Shown: positions 7,870 to 18,080, counted from the stretch's first letter. The stretch is 64,000 nucleotides of DNA from an uncultured Spirochaetia bacterium (GCA_958296075.1 CATQHW010000002.1:1488001-1552000); one strand, 5' to 3'. Translations and numbers: made by a program. Notes: generated by a model from the letters alone, not told the origin.

Positions 7870-10158
7870 ATGGCACATACCGTAGAAGTGAGGGTCGGCG
7901 AAGAAACGCTGACGCTTGAGACCGGCCGCTTGGCCAAACAGGCCAACGGCGCGGTCTACGCGCAATACGCAGGCTCCGCCGTTCTGGCGACGGTCTGCTG
8001 CTCCCCGAAGGAAATCGAGGGGCTCGACTACGTACCCCTGCAGTTGGAGTACAACGAAAAGGCATACGCCTCCGGCAAGATACCGGGGTCGATATTCCGT
8101 CGCGAAGGCCGGCCCCGGGACCGCGAGATCCTGGTCTCCCGCCTGATCGATCGGCCCCTGCGGCCACTGTTCCACAAGGCGTTCAGCCGCGACATCCAGG
8201 TGGTTCCCACCGTGATCTCCGCCGATCAGGTCAACCCCCCGGACGTGCTGGCGATCGTGGCGGCGTCCGCGGCGGTGACCGTCTCCGACGTACCGTTCCA
8301 GGGACCGGTCGGCGGGGTGCGGGTGGCCGTGCTGGACGACGCCATCGTGGTCAACCCCACGCACGATCAGATCGAGACCAGTCAGCTCGACATCGTGGTG
8401 GCCGGCACGCGGGACGGCATCACCATGGTCGAAGGCGGCGCCGATGAAGCTGACGAGGAGACGATGATCGCCTGCATCGAGCGCGCGCACCAAGTGATCG
8501 TCGAGCTCTGCGACGCGCAGCTCCGGCTGGCGGAGTTGAGCGGCCGTCCGAAACTGCCGTTGCCCGAGGCACCGGTCTCCGAGTCGGAGGAGGAGATCGG
8601 CGCGTGGGTCCGTCCACAGATGGAGGAGGCGTGCTTCGTCAAGGGCAAGGAGGCGCGCTACGCGGCGATCCGGCAGGTCAAGCAGGAGACCTTCGACCGG
8701 TTCGCCGAACGGATCGGCGACACCGACAAGGAGAAGGTCGAGGAGCTGCTGGAGAAGATCGAGACCGACGTGGTGCGCACGTCGATCCTGGACCATCGCG
8801 TGCGCACCGACGGCCGATCGCCCGACGACATCCGCGACATCACCTGCGATGTCGACGTACTGCCGCGCGCACACGGCGCGGCGCTGTTCACGCGCGGGGA
8901 GACGCAGGCGCTGGCGGTGACCACGCTCGGCACCGCCAACGATGAGTTGCGCATCCTGGACGCGCTGGAGACCGACGTCGACCGCAAGAAGCACTTCATG
9001 CTCCACTACAACTTTCCGCCGTTCTCGGTCGGGGAGACCGGGCGGCTCGGCACGGGACGCCGCGAGATCGGCCACGGCCACTTGGCCGAGCGCGCCCTGG
9101 AGCGGGTCATCCCCAGCAAGGAGGAGTTTCCCTACACGGTTCGGGTCGTCTCGGAGATACTGGAAAGCAACGGATCGTCCTCCATGGCGTCGGTATGCGG
9201 CGGCACGCTCAGCCTGCTCAACGCCGGCGTGCCGATCCGGCGGTCGGTCGCCGGCATCGCCATGGGGCTGATCTCCGACGGCGATCGCTTCGTGGTCCTG
9301 TCCGACATCCTGGGAGAGGAAGACCATCTGGGCGACATGGACTTCAAGGTGGCCGGTACCGAGCAGGGCATAACCGCGTTCCAGATGGACATCAAGATCG
9401 CCGGCGTCAGCTCGCAACTTCTGCGCGAAGCGCTCGACAAGGCGCGCGCCGGCCGCCTGAAGATCCTCGAGATCATGCGGCAGACATTGGACGGGCCGCG
9501 CGGCGCGGTCTCCGACTTCGCACCGAAGATCATCACCATGCAGATCGACGTCGACAAGATCGGCGCCGTCATCGGCTCCGGCGGCTCCAACATCCGCTCG
9601 ATCACCGACAGCACCGGCGCCGACGTCAATATCGAGGACGACGGGGTGGTCACCATCTACTGCCGACGCAAGGAGGGGGCGGAGCGCGCCCAACGCCTGG
9701 TCGAACAGGCGGTGGAGGAGCCGGAGGTCGGCAAGACCTACGCGGCCCGCGTCACCCGCATCATGGACTTCGGCGCCTTCATGGAGATCCTGCCCGGCAA
9801 GGAGGGGCTCTGCCACATATCCCGCCTGACCGCCGACCATGTCGGCCACGTCGAGGACGTGGTCAAGGTGGGAGATGAGGTGCAGGTCAAGCTGATCGAG
9901 ATCGACCGCATGGGACGCCTCAACCTGGCGACCCTCGATGCGGTGGGGCCGGACGTGGAAGAGACCGCCGGCGCGCCGGGGTCTCGGCCGATCGGAGACC
10001 CGTTGCGTGACCGCGTCGGCGGCCGGCGTCCCGGCCCGGGGCGTCGCGACCGATTCGGGCCCAACCGCAGGGATGGACGCGACGGCCGTCCGCCGCGATC
10101 GGGAAGCATGTCCGGCGGGCGCGGTCCGCGCCGCCGCGGCCGCCCCGACGGCGAGTAG
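7870..10158 (+). CDS. pnp: Polyribonucleotide nucleotidyltransferase (PNPase)
   Basis: This phosphorolytic 3'-5' exoribonuclease has 762 residues. Seen in order are the first RNase PH domain, the helical linker (about 230-320), the catalytic second RNase PH domain (with FPPFSVGETG and SNGSSSMASVCGGTLSL), a KH domain near 555-615 (IGAVIGSGGSNIRSI) and an S1 domain near 620-690 (AARVTRIMDFGAFMEILPGKEGLCHIS). The last 45 residues or so form an Arg/Gly-rich tail of unknown role. It lies 48 bases after rpsO. Confidence 0.97.
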   Translation: MAHTVEVRVGEETLTLETGRLAKQANGAVYAQYAGSAVLATVCCSPKEIEGLDYVPLQLEYNEKAYASGKIPGSIFRREGRPRDREILVSRLIDRPLRPLFHKAFSRDIQVVPTVISADQVNPPDVLAIVAASAAVTVSDVPFQGPVGGVRVAVLDDAIVVNPTHDQIETSQLDIVVAGTRDGITMVEGGADEADEETMIACIERAHQVIVELCDAQLRLAELSGRPKLPLPEAPVSESEEEIGAWVRPQMEEACFVKGKEARYAAIRQVKQETFDRFAERIGDTDKEKVEELLEKIETDVVRTSILDHRVRTDGRSPDDIRDITCDVDVLPRAHGAALFTRGETQALAVTTLGTANDELRILDALETDVDRKKHFMLHYNFPPFSVGETGRLGTGRREIGHGHLAERALERVIPSKEEFPYTVRVVSEILESNGSSSMASVCGGTLSLLNAGVPIRRSVAGIAMGLISDGDRFVVLSDILGEEDHLGDMDFKVAGTEQGITAFQMDIKIAGVSSQLLREALDKARAGRLKILEIMRQTLDGPRGAVSDFAPKIITMQIDVDKIGAVIGSGGSNIRSITDSTGADVNIEDDGVVTIYCRRKEGAERAQRLVEQAVEEPEVGKTYAARVTRIMDFGAFMEILPGKEGLCHISRLTADHVGHVEDVVKVGDEVQVKLIEIDRMGRLNLATLDAVGPDVEETAGAPGSRPIGDPLRDRVGGRRPGPGRRDRFGPNRRDGRDGRPPRSGSMSGGRGPRRRGRPDGE

Positions 10159-10166
10159 CCATCGGA

Positions 10167-11444
10167 TTGATCCAACAGTTTGAGTTGAGCCTGGGCGCGA
10201 CCCTCATGGTCGAGCCGGTGGAGCATACCGGTACCGCGGCGCTGGGCTTCTGGTACGGCCACGGTTCCCGGGACGAGCGCCCGCACGAGCGGGGCTGCAG
10301 TCACCTGCTGGAGCACATGGTCTTCAAGGGGACCGGCCGGCGCTCGGCCGCGCGGATCGCGCGCGACATCGATCGCGTCGGCGGCGTGATCAACGCCTTC
10401 ACGGACCGTGAGGCCACCTGCCTGTACTGCAGCGTTCCGGGCTCGGCGGCGCCCGCCGCCGCCGAGGTGCTGGCGGACTTGGCCACGGCCGCCACGCTTG
10501 ACCCCGACGAACTTGCCAAAGAACGTCAAGTAGTCATCAATGAGATACATGCTGGTGATGACTCCCCGGATGAGCGTGCCTTTCAGGCGTTCGTGCGGCG
10601 CCTCTGGGGCCCCCACGTCCTGTCGCGGCGCATCGCCGGCGAGGTCGAGGAGGTAGCGAGGATCGACCGCGACCGGCTGCACCGCTTCTATCGCGAGCGG
10701 TTTCATCCAGCGCGGCTGGTTATCTCGATCGCGGGGCAGGTCCCGGTGGAGGAGGTGATAGCGGTGATTGAGGACGCCCTGCAGCGCAGCGCGGGGACGT
10801 GGCCGGACGGCGGCGCGGCAGCCTCCGAGCCGCGATGCCCGCCAGACCATCACGCCGGCGTCTGGCGGGAACGGGACGCCTGCCACCAGACCTACCTGTA
10901 CGGCGGACGGCCGCTTCCCGTCGAGCGGACGGCGCGCAGCTACTACGAGCTGGCGCTGCTCAGCACGCTCGCCGGCGAGTCGATGAGCTCGCGGCTGTTT
11001 CAGAACCTGCGCGAAGAGCGCGGGCTGTGCTACGCGATCGGGTCCTTCCGTACCCATCTCAGCGACGCGTGGCTGTGGTCGGTGTTCGCGAACTGCGTGC
11101 CCGAGGTGCGGGAGGAACTCATCGACGCCCTGCTCGACGAGTTGCGCGCGCTGCGCCGCCGCCCGCCCGACAGACAGGAAGTGGCCGAGGCGGCCGGCCA
11201 CCTGCGCGGCAGCCTGATCTTCGCCCGCGAGGATATGGAGACCCGCATGCGGCGCATGGTGTACCAGCGACGGACGTTCGGCCGGGTCCTGAGCTTCGAG
11301 GAGATCGACGCCCACCTCGACGGCGTCGCTGCCGAGGAGCTGGAGGCCCTGGCCGGACTGGTCGCGGACACCGACGCCTTGGCGCTGGTAGCGTACGGAG
11401 GTGACCCACATGACCATGACGCCGACACGCGGTCGGCCGCCTGA
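10167..11444 (+). CDS. M16 family (pitrilysin-like) zinc peptidase
   Basis: The inverted zinc motif HLLEH lies at residues 46-50 and the third ligand Glu at 126 (VINEIHAG), exactly 76 residues on, as in active M16 enzymes. The C-terminal half has the companion R/Y region (SSRLFQNLREERGLCYAIGSF). The 425-residue length fits the single-chain PqqL/MPP-type family. The best start is TTG 10167, 8 bases after pnp, with a poor Shine-Dalgarno. M16 genes after pnp are common; the substrate is unknown. Confidence 0.9.
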   Translation: MIQQFELSLGATLMVEPVEHTGTAALGFWYGHGSRDERPHERGCSHLLEHMVFKGTGRRSAARIARDIDRVGGVINAFTDREATCLYCSVPGSAAPAAAEVLADLATAATLDPDELAKERQVVINEIHAGDDSPDERAFQAFVRRLWGPHVLSRRIAGEVEEVARIDRDRLHRFYRERFHPARLVISIAGQVPVEEVIAVIEDALQRSAGTWPDGGAAASEPRCPPDHHAGVWRERDACHQTYLYGGRPLPVERTARSYYELALLSTLAGESMSSRLFQNLREERGLCYAIGSFRTHLSDAWLWSVFANCVPEVREELIDALLDELRALRRRPPDRQEVAEAAGHLRGSLIFAREDMETRMRRMVYQRRTFGRVLSFEEIDAHLDGVAAEELEALAGLVADTDALALVAYGGDPHDHDADTRSAA

Positions 11445-12972
11445 GCCGCGGCCGCCGGCGCGCGGGGTTCGCGCGGTGGTGATCGCCCTCGCGCTGTCGG
11501 CCGCCGGCACCGCGGCTGGACAGGCGCTCGACCCCGGCGCCGCGCTTGCGGAAGTAAGGGCGGCGTTCTTGCGGGGCGACTATGCCGGCGCTCTGGGGGT
11601 GGTGCGGACCATGCGCATCCGAGTGCCCAACAGCCGGCATCTGCCGGAAGCGCTGCTGCTCGCTGCCCGTGCGGCGCTGGCGAGCGAGCCGTTTCGCGCC
11701 CGCTTCTTTCTCGATACCGCGCGGGCGCACCTGCAAACCTCCGACGAGATCCGCTTCGAGATCGCGGTTACGGCCGCCGAGCTGGCGCGGCGGGACCGCC
11801 TGCTGCGACAGGCGCTGCAGGAGCTGCAGGACGCGTTGCGACTTCCGCCGGCCGGCGTCTCGCTGCTCCGGCTCGATCAGGTGCGGATACAAGCCGCCGA
11901 GCTGGCGCTCTACGAGCTTGAGGAGCTGCCGGTCGCCGCCTTCCTGGCGATGCAGATCGCCGAGCCGGAAGCGCTGGAAGCCGCGCAGCGGCGCACCTAC
12001 GACCGCCTGATCCAGGACGTGCTCTGGAGCACCATCACCCCCGGCATGCTGGGGCTGCCGGACGCCAACATCTCGGTGATCACCGTGGATGCCGACGACA
12101 TCTGGATCGGCACCTACAATGGCGGCGCGTCGCGCTATTCGCAGAGCACGGGAATCGCGCGGCGGTTCACCAGCGGAACCACCGGCGGCGAGCTGTCCGA
12201 TACGATCCGGGCGATCGAGGTCGACGCCAACTGGGTATGGCTGGGAACCTTCGAGGGCCTGTCGGTCTATTCCAAGGCGACCAGCCGGCTGTGGAGGATC
12301 GAGCACTTCGGCGCGCCGGGCACCCGGCGGCCGCCGATCGGCGTCGTATCGCTGGAGGGCATCGACGGCGGCATCGCGGCCGGCACGCTGGGCCGGGGGC
12401 TGTGGCTTGCCGACGACCCGGACGGGGAGTGGAGGCGGGTACAGGACAACGACCTGCTGGGGCCGTTCGTGACCGCGCTGCTGCGTCGCGGCTCGACGCT
12501 GTACGTGGGCACGCAGGACCGGGGCGTCGCCGTGATGGACCTGGAGACCCAACGGCTGAGCCGCGTCGACAGCCTTTGGGCGGCCGGCGTGATCAACGTA
12601 CGGGCGCTGGCGGTCGACGATGCCGGGCAGCTCTGGATCGGCACCTACGGCAACGGTCTGTACCGGTGGGACCCGGGCAGCGACGCGATCATCCGCTACA
12701 CGACCAGCTCCGGTACGCTCGCCGACGACTTCGTGCTGGCCGCCGCCGCCGCGCCGGACGCGGTCCTGTTCGGGACCTTCGGCGGCGGCGCGTACCGGTA
12801 TTCGGTGGACAAAGCGGAGTGGACCCACTTCGATCTGGACAACGGGTTGATGGCGATGGAGATCAGCTCGCTGGCGCACGCCGCCCCGTTCACCTACTTC
12901 GGCACCCTCGGCCGCGGCGTGGCGGTGCTGGCCGACTCGCTTCAGTACGCGGCGGGCGCGGCTCCCTACTGA
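11410..12972 (+). CDS. Exported protein with helical N-part and beta-propeller repeats
   Basis: The 520-residue product has an N-terminal signal-like segment (VRAVVIALALSAAGTAAGQA), a helical TPR-like region up to about residue 190, then repeated strands of the two-component-regulator-propeller type: I-VDADDIWIGTYNGG, IEVDANWVWLGTFEG, LAVDDAGQLWIGTYGNG. These suggest a periplasmic seven-bladed propeller. ATG 11410 is chosen because GGAGGTG lies 6 bases upstream; it overlaps the M16 gene by 35 bases. No catalytic residues are seen, so it may be a binding or scaffold protein, perhaps acting with the neighbouring LPS-export genes. Confidence 0.72.
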   Translation: MTMTPTRGRPPEPRPPARGVRAVVIALALSAAGTAAGQALDPGAALAEVRAAFLRGDYAGALGVVRTMRIRVPNSRHLPEALLLAARAALASEPFRARFFLDTARAHLQTSDEIRFEIAVTAAELARRDRLLRQALQELQDALRLPPAGVSLLRLDQVRIQAAELALYELEELPVAAFLAMQIAEPEALEAAQRRTYDRLIQDVLWSTITPGMLGLPDANISVITVDADDIWIGTYNGGASRYSQSTGIARRFTSGTTGGELSDTIRAIEVDANWVWLGTFEGLSVYSKATSRLWRIEHFGAPGTRRPPIGVVSLEGIDGGIAAGTLGRGLWLADDPDGEWRRVQDNDLLGPFVTALLRRGSTLYVGTQDRGVAVMDLETQRLSRVDSLWAAGVINVRALAVDDAGQLWIGTYGNGLYRWDPGSDAIIRYTTSSGTLADDFVLAAAAAPDAVLFGTFGGGAYRYSVDKAEWTHFDLDNGLMAMEISSLAHAAPFTYFGTLGRGVAVLADSLQYAAGAAPY

Positions 12973-13015
12973 CGGTCGATCGGCGCCGAGAGGTCGGCCA
13001 GATCGCGGGCCGCGT

Positions 13016-14302
13016 GTGACGGGATCGGTGCTGGGCGTGATTTCGCGGTACGTGGCGCGCGAGTTCCTGTACGCGTTTCTGGTCGCCTTCTGCTTCTTCT
13101 TCTTCGTATTCGTCGTCAACGTGCTGCTGGTCACCGCGGAAGAGATCGTCGCGAACGACGTGCCGATCGGGGAGGTGGCGCGTATGACGCTGTTCTCCAC
13201 GCCGTTGATCATCTTCTTCTCGGCGCCGTTCGGGACGCTGTTAGGGGCGCTCATGGCGGTCAGCCGGTTGTCGGCCGACAACGAGATCATGGCCCTCATG
13301 GCGGCCGGCATGTCCCTGCCGCGCCTGTTTCTGCCGCTGGCGGCCGCCGGCGTCGTGCTGACCGCCCTGACGTTCTTCGCCAACGACGTCCTGGTGCCGG
13401 CGAGCACCATCGAGTTCGGCCGGGCCTACCGGCGCATGATGGTCACCAATCCGTCGGTCGAACTGGAGGCGTTCACCGTCGAGCGCTACCAGGAGACGAC
13501 GATCGTGACCGGTTCGATCGACGGCGGCACGATCGGCACGCCGATGATCCTGGACCGGACGGCCGCAGGCGAGGAGCGCCTCATCGTCGCCGGCAGCGCC
13601 TCTCTGGGCGCGAGCTCCGATCAGGACGGTGTGATTTCGCTCCACCTGCAGGATGTCTTCTCGCACGTAACGGACGATGATGGGGCCGGCCACGAGTACC
13701 TGCGCGCCGACTCGATGGACTACCACATACTACTGCGCGACATCAGCCCGTCGCTGACCGTCGCGGGGCCGCGCGAAATGAGCTCGGTCGACCTCTGGCG
13801 CGAGATACAGGGCATGCGGGAGCGGCTGAGAACCGCCGGCGCCGAGCGCGCCGAGGCGCAGGCCGCCGAACGTTATCGACTGCTCGGGGAGGTGGCCGCG
13901 GCGGAGAAAACCGCCACGACCGACCCGGCGCGCATTGCCGACGAGCGCGATCGGCTCGCCGGGATCGCCGCCCGCTTCGAGCAGGATGCGCGCGGTTTCG
14001 CATCGGAGCGCGACCTGCACACCTATCTGATGGAGTTTCACCGGAAGTTCGCGATACCGCTGGCGTGTCTGGCGTTCGTGAGCTTGGCGCTGCCGTGCGG
14101 CCTGCTGGCGCGCCGGTCCGGCCGCACGTTCGGCTTCCTGATCGGCATCGGCATCTGCTTTTTCTACTGGACGCTGATGATCCTCGGCGAGTCGAACGCC
14201 TGGCGTGCGGGCATCGCGCCGGCGGTGCAGGCATGGCTCCCCAACGCCGTGATGCTGGCCGCCGCCGGGGTGATCGCCGCAGCGGTCCGCCGCTCACGAT
14301 GA
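13016..14302 (+). CDS. LptF/LptG family permease (first copy)
   Basis: The 428-residue product has three N-terminal membrane segments, a large periplasmic jellyroll-like region (about residues 140-330) and three C-terminal membrane segments. It starts ISRYVAREFLYAFLVAFCFFFFVFVV, typical of YjgP/YjgQ permeases, which form the membrane part of the ABC transporter that extracts lipopolysaccharide-like lipids. A predicted helical insert near residues 260-320 is rich in Arg/Glu/Ala. The gene overlaps the next permease by 4 bases (ATGA). Whether this spirochaete makes LPS cannot be told here. Confidence 0.88.
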   Translation: MTGSVLGVISRYVAREFLYAFLVAFCFFFFVFVVNVLLVTAEEIVANDVPIGEVARMTLFSTPLIIFFSAPFGTLLGALMAVSRLSADNEIMALMAAGMSLPRLFLPLAAAGVVLTALTFFANDVLVPASTIEFGRAYRRMMVTNPSVELEAFTVERYQETTIVTGSIDGGTIGTPMILDRTAAGEERLIVAGSASLGASSDQDGVISLHLQDVFSHVTDDDGAGHEYLRADSMDYHILLRDISPSLTVAGPREMSSVDLWREIQGMRERLRTAGAERAEAQAAERYRLLGEVAAAEKTATTDPARIADERDRLAGIAARFEQDARGFASERDLHTYLMEFHRKFAIPLACLAFVSLALPCGLLARRSGRTFGFLIGIGICFFYWTLMILGESNAWRAGIAPAVQAWLPNAVMLAAAGVIAAAVRRSR

Positions 14303-15375
14303 ATATCCTGCAGCGCATGCTGATCCGCGCCGTCCTTCCGGTGTTCGCGGCGGCGACGGCGCTCTTCGTGATGATCCTGTTGCTGGTCGACCTGTCGGCC
14401 AAGCTGTCGAGCTTCACCGCGCACGGCGTCGGCATCGGCCAGATTCTGCGCATCGTCTGGCTCTACACCCCGACGGCGGTCCGCTACGCGGTGCCGATCG
14501 CCCTGCTGTTCGCGATCACCTATACGATCGGGACGATCCATGCCCGCAACGAGTTGATCGCCGTGCTCGGCGCCGGCGTCGGGCTGCGCCGTTTCATCAG
14601 CCCGCTGCTGCTCATCGGCTTGATCGCCTGCCCGGCCCTGCTGCTGTTCGACGAAGAGGTCGGCGTCCCCGCGCTGCGCACGTACCACCAACGGTACCGG
14701 GAGGCGGTCGATCGGCCCGTGTCGCTCAGCAACTCGGACGTTACGGTGATGGATGCCGGTGGCCGCCGCGTCTATCGCGCCGACTACTACGACGACCGCG
14801 AACGGACGCTGAACGGGCTGATCGTCATCGAGCGCACCGCCGACGGCCGGTTTGCCGGCCGCACCGACGCGTCGCGCGCCGAGTGGACGGCCGGCGGCTG
14901 GATGCTCTATGACGTCCGCCGCTACCGCTGGGACGCTACGGAGCGGTTGATCCGGGAAGACTTCGCGGAGCTGCCCGACGATGATCGCATCGCCGCTCCG
15001 GACGCCTTTCGCGAAGAGTCGCGGGCGGTGGCCGAGATGACGATGCGCGACGGGCTGGCGTGGGTGCGGACCCTGCGCCGCACCGGCCGGCCGTATCGGT
15101 CCGCGCAGACCGACGTATACGCCAAGGCGGGATTCGCCGCGACGCCGCTGGTCGTGTCGGTGATCGCCGCGGCGGTCGGCGGCGTGCTGCGGCGCAACGT
15201 GCTGCTGGCCAGCATGCTGATCGCCCTGGGCGCCTCGGTCGGCTACTTCGTCGTACAGATGGTGGCCCATATCCTGGCAAAGAGCGACGTGATACCGCCG
15301 CTGCTCGGCGCGTCGCTGTCGGCCATGATATTCCTGACCCTGGGATCGGCCCTGCTGCGGCGGGCGCGCACGTGA
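14299..15375 (+). CDS. LptF/LptG family permease (second copy)
   Basis: This 358-residue protein has the same topology as its upstream neighbour: NILQRMLIRAVLPVFAAATALFVMILLLVDL as the first membrane helix, a periplasmic beta-rich middle (about 120-260) and a C-terminal membrane block. The LptF and LptG subunits normally form a heterodimer; which copy is F and which is G is not certain. Its ends overlap both neighbours by 4 bases (ATGA and GTGA), so lptF-lptG-tgt-murJ is tightly coupled. Confidence 0.87.
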   Translation: MNILQRMLIRAVLPVFAAATALFVMILLLVDLSAKLSSFTAHGVGIGQILRIVWLYTPTAVRYAVPIALLFAITYTIGTIHARNELIAVLGAGVGLRRFISPLLLIGLIACPALLLFDEEVGVPALRTYHQRYREAVDRPVSLSNSDVTVMDAGGRRVYRADYYDDRERTLNGLIVIERTADGRFAGRTDASRAEWTAGGWMLYDVRRYRWDATERLIREDFAELPDDDRIAAPDAFREESRAVAEMTMRDGLAWVRTLRRTGRPYRSAQTDVYAKAGFAATPLVVSVIAAAVGGVLRRNVLLASMLIALGASVGYFVVQMVAHILAKSDVIPPLLGASLSAMIFLTLGSALLRRART

Positions 15376-16508
15376 GCTTCCAGGTCACCGCCCGCGACCC
15401 GCTCACCCCGGCGCGGGCGGCGACGCTGCGCCTGCCGCATGGCGCGGTGCGCACCCCCGCATTCATGCCGGTGGGAACCAACGCCTCGGTCAAGGCGATC
15501 TGGCCGCGCGATCTGGCCGAATTGGGCTACCGGATGATCCTGGCCAACTCCTACCACCTCTACCTGCGTCCCGGCGCCGGCGAGGTAGCGCGTCTCGGCG
15601 GCCTGCACCGCTTCATGGCGTGGACCGGGAATCTGCTGACCGACTCCGGCGGGTTCCAGGTCTTCTCGCTGGCGTCGTTGCGCGCGGTCGATGAGGACGG
15701 CGTCTCCTTCCGGTCGCACCTGGACGGATCGCTCCACCGGTTGACGCCGGAGTCGGTCGTCGGCGTGCAAACCGAGCTCGGCAGCGACGTCATGATGCCG
15801 CTCGACGTCTGCGCGCCGGCCGGCGTCGACTACGCGGCCGCCGCGCAGGCCGAGGAGGTCACCGCGCGCTGGGCGGCCCGCGCCGCCGCGCGCTGGCGCG
15901 CCGCCTGCGCCCGGCGCCAGCAGCTCTGGGGCATCGTGCAGGGCGGCCACTTCCCCGATCTGCGCGCCCGGTCGGCGGAGCGCATCCGCGAGCTCGACCT
16001 GCCGGGCACGGCGATCGGCGGCCTGTCGATAGGGGAGTCCCCGGCCCGCTTCGAGGCGACCGTCGCGCATACCGCGGCGCTGCTCGATCCGGCGCGGCCC
16101 CGCTACCTGATGGGTGTCGGCAGCCCCGACCTGATCCTGTGCGGCGTCGAGCACGGCGTCGACCTGTTCGATTCTGTCTATCCCACGCGCATCGCCCGCA
16201 ACGCGCAGGCGCTCACCTGCGCCGGCCCCCTGTCGCTGCGCTCCGGGCCCGCGTCCCTGCGTGACGAGCCGCTCGACGCCGAGTGCGCGTGCGCGGTCTG
16301 CGCGGCGCACAGCCGCGCCTACCTCCGCCACCTGTTCAAGGCGCGCGAGATCATGGCCGCGGTGCTCACCACCTACCACAACTTGGCGTTCCTGGCCGCC
16401 CTGATGGAGTCGGCGCGGCAGGCGATCGGCGCGGGACGCTTCGGCGCGTTCAAGAGCGGCGTGCTGAGGCGCTATCGGCATCGACCCGGCGGCGAAGCCG
16501 GCTCGTGA
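15372..16508 (+). CDS. tgt: tRNA-guanine (queuine) transglycosylase
   Basis: The enzyme exchanges the wobble guanine of GUN tRNAs for preQ1. The 378-residue product has LTDSGGFQVFSL with the general acid/base Asp, GGLSIGES, LMGVGSPD, FDSVYPTRIARN with the nucleophilic Asp, and the zinc site C-x-C-x2-C plus a downstream His (CACAVCAAHSRAYLRHLF). The motif FD-V-PTR-ARN is normally followed by Gly; here it is Ala. GTG 15372 overlaps the preceding stop by 4 bases. Confidence 0.95.
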   Translation: MSFQVTARDPLTPARAATLRLPHGAVRTPAFMPVGTNASVKAIWPRDLAELGYRMILANSYHLYLRPGAGEVARLGGLHRFMAWTGNLLTDSGGFQVFSLASLRAVDEDGVSFRSHLDGSLHRLTPESVVGVQTELGSDVMMPLDVCAPAGVDYAAAAQAEEVTARWAARAAARWRAACARRQQLWGIVQGGHFPDLRARSAERIRELDLPGTAIGGLSIGESPARFEATVAHTAALLDPARPRYLMGVGSPDLILCGVEHGVDLFDSVYPTRIARNAQALTCAGPLSLRSGPASLRDEPLDAECACAVCAAHSRAYLRHLFKAREIMAAVLTTYHNLAFLAALMESARQAIGAGRFGAFKSGVLRRYRHRPGGEAGS

Positions 16509-18064
16509 GTGACCGGACGGAGCCGGCGGCGGAAGGCGCCGGCGCGACCGAACGGACCGCCGCCGTGCTCATGATCTGCACGGCGGCCAGCCGGGTGCTC
16601 GGCTACCTGCGCCAGGCGCTGATCGCCGCAGCGTTCGGCGCCGGCGGCCAGGCCGACGTCTTCCACGCCCTGTTTCAGGTTCCCAACAGCCTGCGCCGGC
16701 TGCTGGCCGAGGGGGCGTTCTCGGCCGCGCTGGTCCCGGCCCTGGCCCGCGAGCGCGAGCCGCAGGGGCAGGTCGAGCTGGCGCGCTCGGCGTTCGCGCT
16801 GCAGCTCGCCGTCACCGTGCCGGTGATCGGACTGGCCGTGCTGGCCGCGGCTCCGATCACCCGCTTCCTGTTCGCCTTTCCCGAACCGGAAAAGATGGCA
16901 AGCGCCGCTGTCCTGTTCCGCGTGATGATGCCGTACGCGGCGCTGGCAGGCGGGGCCGCCGTGATCATCGGCGGCCTGCACGCGCGCGGCGCGTTCGTGG
17001 TCCCGGCGCTTGCGCCGCTTTTGTTCTCGGCCGGCATGATCGCCTCGATCCTGGCGCTGGCGCGGCCGCTCGGCATCTACGCGGCGGCCGTCGGGGTGAT
17101 CGCCGGCGGCCTCCTGCAGCTCCTGTTCCAGGTGCCGAGCTTCCTGCGGCGCGGGTACCGCGTGGCGCCGCGCCTGCGGTTCGACGACGGGGTGCGCAGA
17201 ATCGTCCGCGCGTGGGGGCCGGCGGTCGCGTCCGCGCTGGTCTTCGCGGCCATGCAGGCGGTGGCGTACCGGCTGGCGAGCGGCTTGGCCGACGGCAGCG
17301 CCAGCGCGATCAGCAACGCGGTGTTCTTCTATCAGCTCCCGCTGGGCGTGTTGTCGGTGTCGGTGGTGACCGCCGCGTTCCCGAGGCTGGCCGCACTGGC
17401 CGCCGCCGGCCGGCACGCCGAGTTGCGCCTGAGCGCGACGGATGGCATGGTGACGCTCGCGGCCCTGCTGGCGCCGGCGGCGGCCGCCTACCTGCTGCTG
17501 GGCGGCGCGATCGTGCACGCCGGGCTGCAGCGCGGGCGCTTCGACGCGGAGGCGACCGCGCTGACCGCCGCGGTGCTGCGCGGCTTTGCCGTCGGACTGC
17601 CGAGCGTCGGAATATTTACCTTTCTGCAAAGGCTTTGCTACGCGGTTGACGAACCCGACCGGGCGCTGCGGGCGGCGCTTGCGGTCGGCGCCATCGACGT
17701 CGGCCTGTCGTTGTGGTGGAAGGAGACACTGGGCGTGACCGGTTTGGCGTTCGCCAACTCGGCGGCGTTCACCGCCGGAACGCTCCTTTTGGCCCTACCG
17801 TCACGGCGGGTCGCCTGGGCGAAGATGGGGAAGGGGGCCCTGCAGGTTGCGGCGGGAACGGCGCCGGCGGCCGCTCTCATGTGGATCGTCTCCCTGCGGC
17901 TGCCGGAGCCCGCACAGGGGCCGGTAACTCCACTGCAGACCGCGCTGCTGGCGGGGGCGGCGGCAGCCGCCGCCGCGCTGACGCTGGTGACCTACCGGCT
18001 GGTCGGTCTGCCGTTCGTCCGGCAGCTCACCGCGCGCCACCGCGGCGCGCCCGCGCCGCCCTGA
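16505..18064 (+). CDS. murJ: Lipid II flippase MurJ (MviN family)
   Basis: MurJ moves the peptidoglycan precursor lipid II across the inner membrane. The 519-residue, strongly hydrophobic protein has about 14 predicted helices and the family signatures ASRVLGYLRQALIAAAFGAG near the N-terminus and HALFQVPNSLRRLLAEGAFSAALVP soon after. GTG 16505 overlaps tgt by 4 bases. It is convergent with greA, with only 16 bases between the two stops. Confidence 0.93.
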   Translation: MSDRTEPAAEGAGATERTAAVLMICTAASRVLGYLRQALIAAAFGAGGQADVFHALFQVPNSLRRLLAEGAFSAALVPALAREREPQGQVELARSAFALQLAVTVPVIGLAVLAAAPITRFLFAFPEPEKMASAAVLFRVMMPYAALAGGAAVIIGGLHARGAFVVPALAPLLFSAGMIASILALARPLGIYAAAVGVIAGGLLQLLFQVPSFLRRGYRVAPRLRFDDGVRRIVRAWGPAVASALVFAAMQAVAYRLASGLADGSASAISNAVFFYQLPLGVLSVSVVTAAFPRLAALAAAGRHAELRLSATDGMVTLAALLAPAAAAYLLLGGAIVHAGLQRGRFDAEATALTAAVLRGFAVGLPSVGIFTFLQRLCYAVDEPDRALRAALAVGAIDVGLSLWWKETLGVTGLAFANSAAFTAGTLLLALPSRRVAWAKMGKGALQVAAGTAPAAALMWIVSLRLPEPAQGPVTPLQTALLAGAAAAAAALTLVTYRLVGLPFVRQLTARHRGAPAPP

Positions 18065-18080
18065 CCGGGACGGCGCGCGT

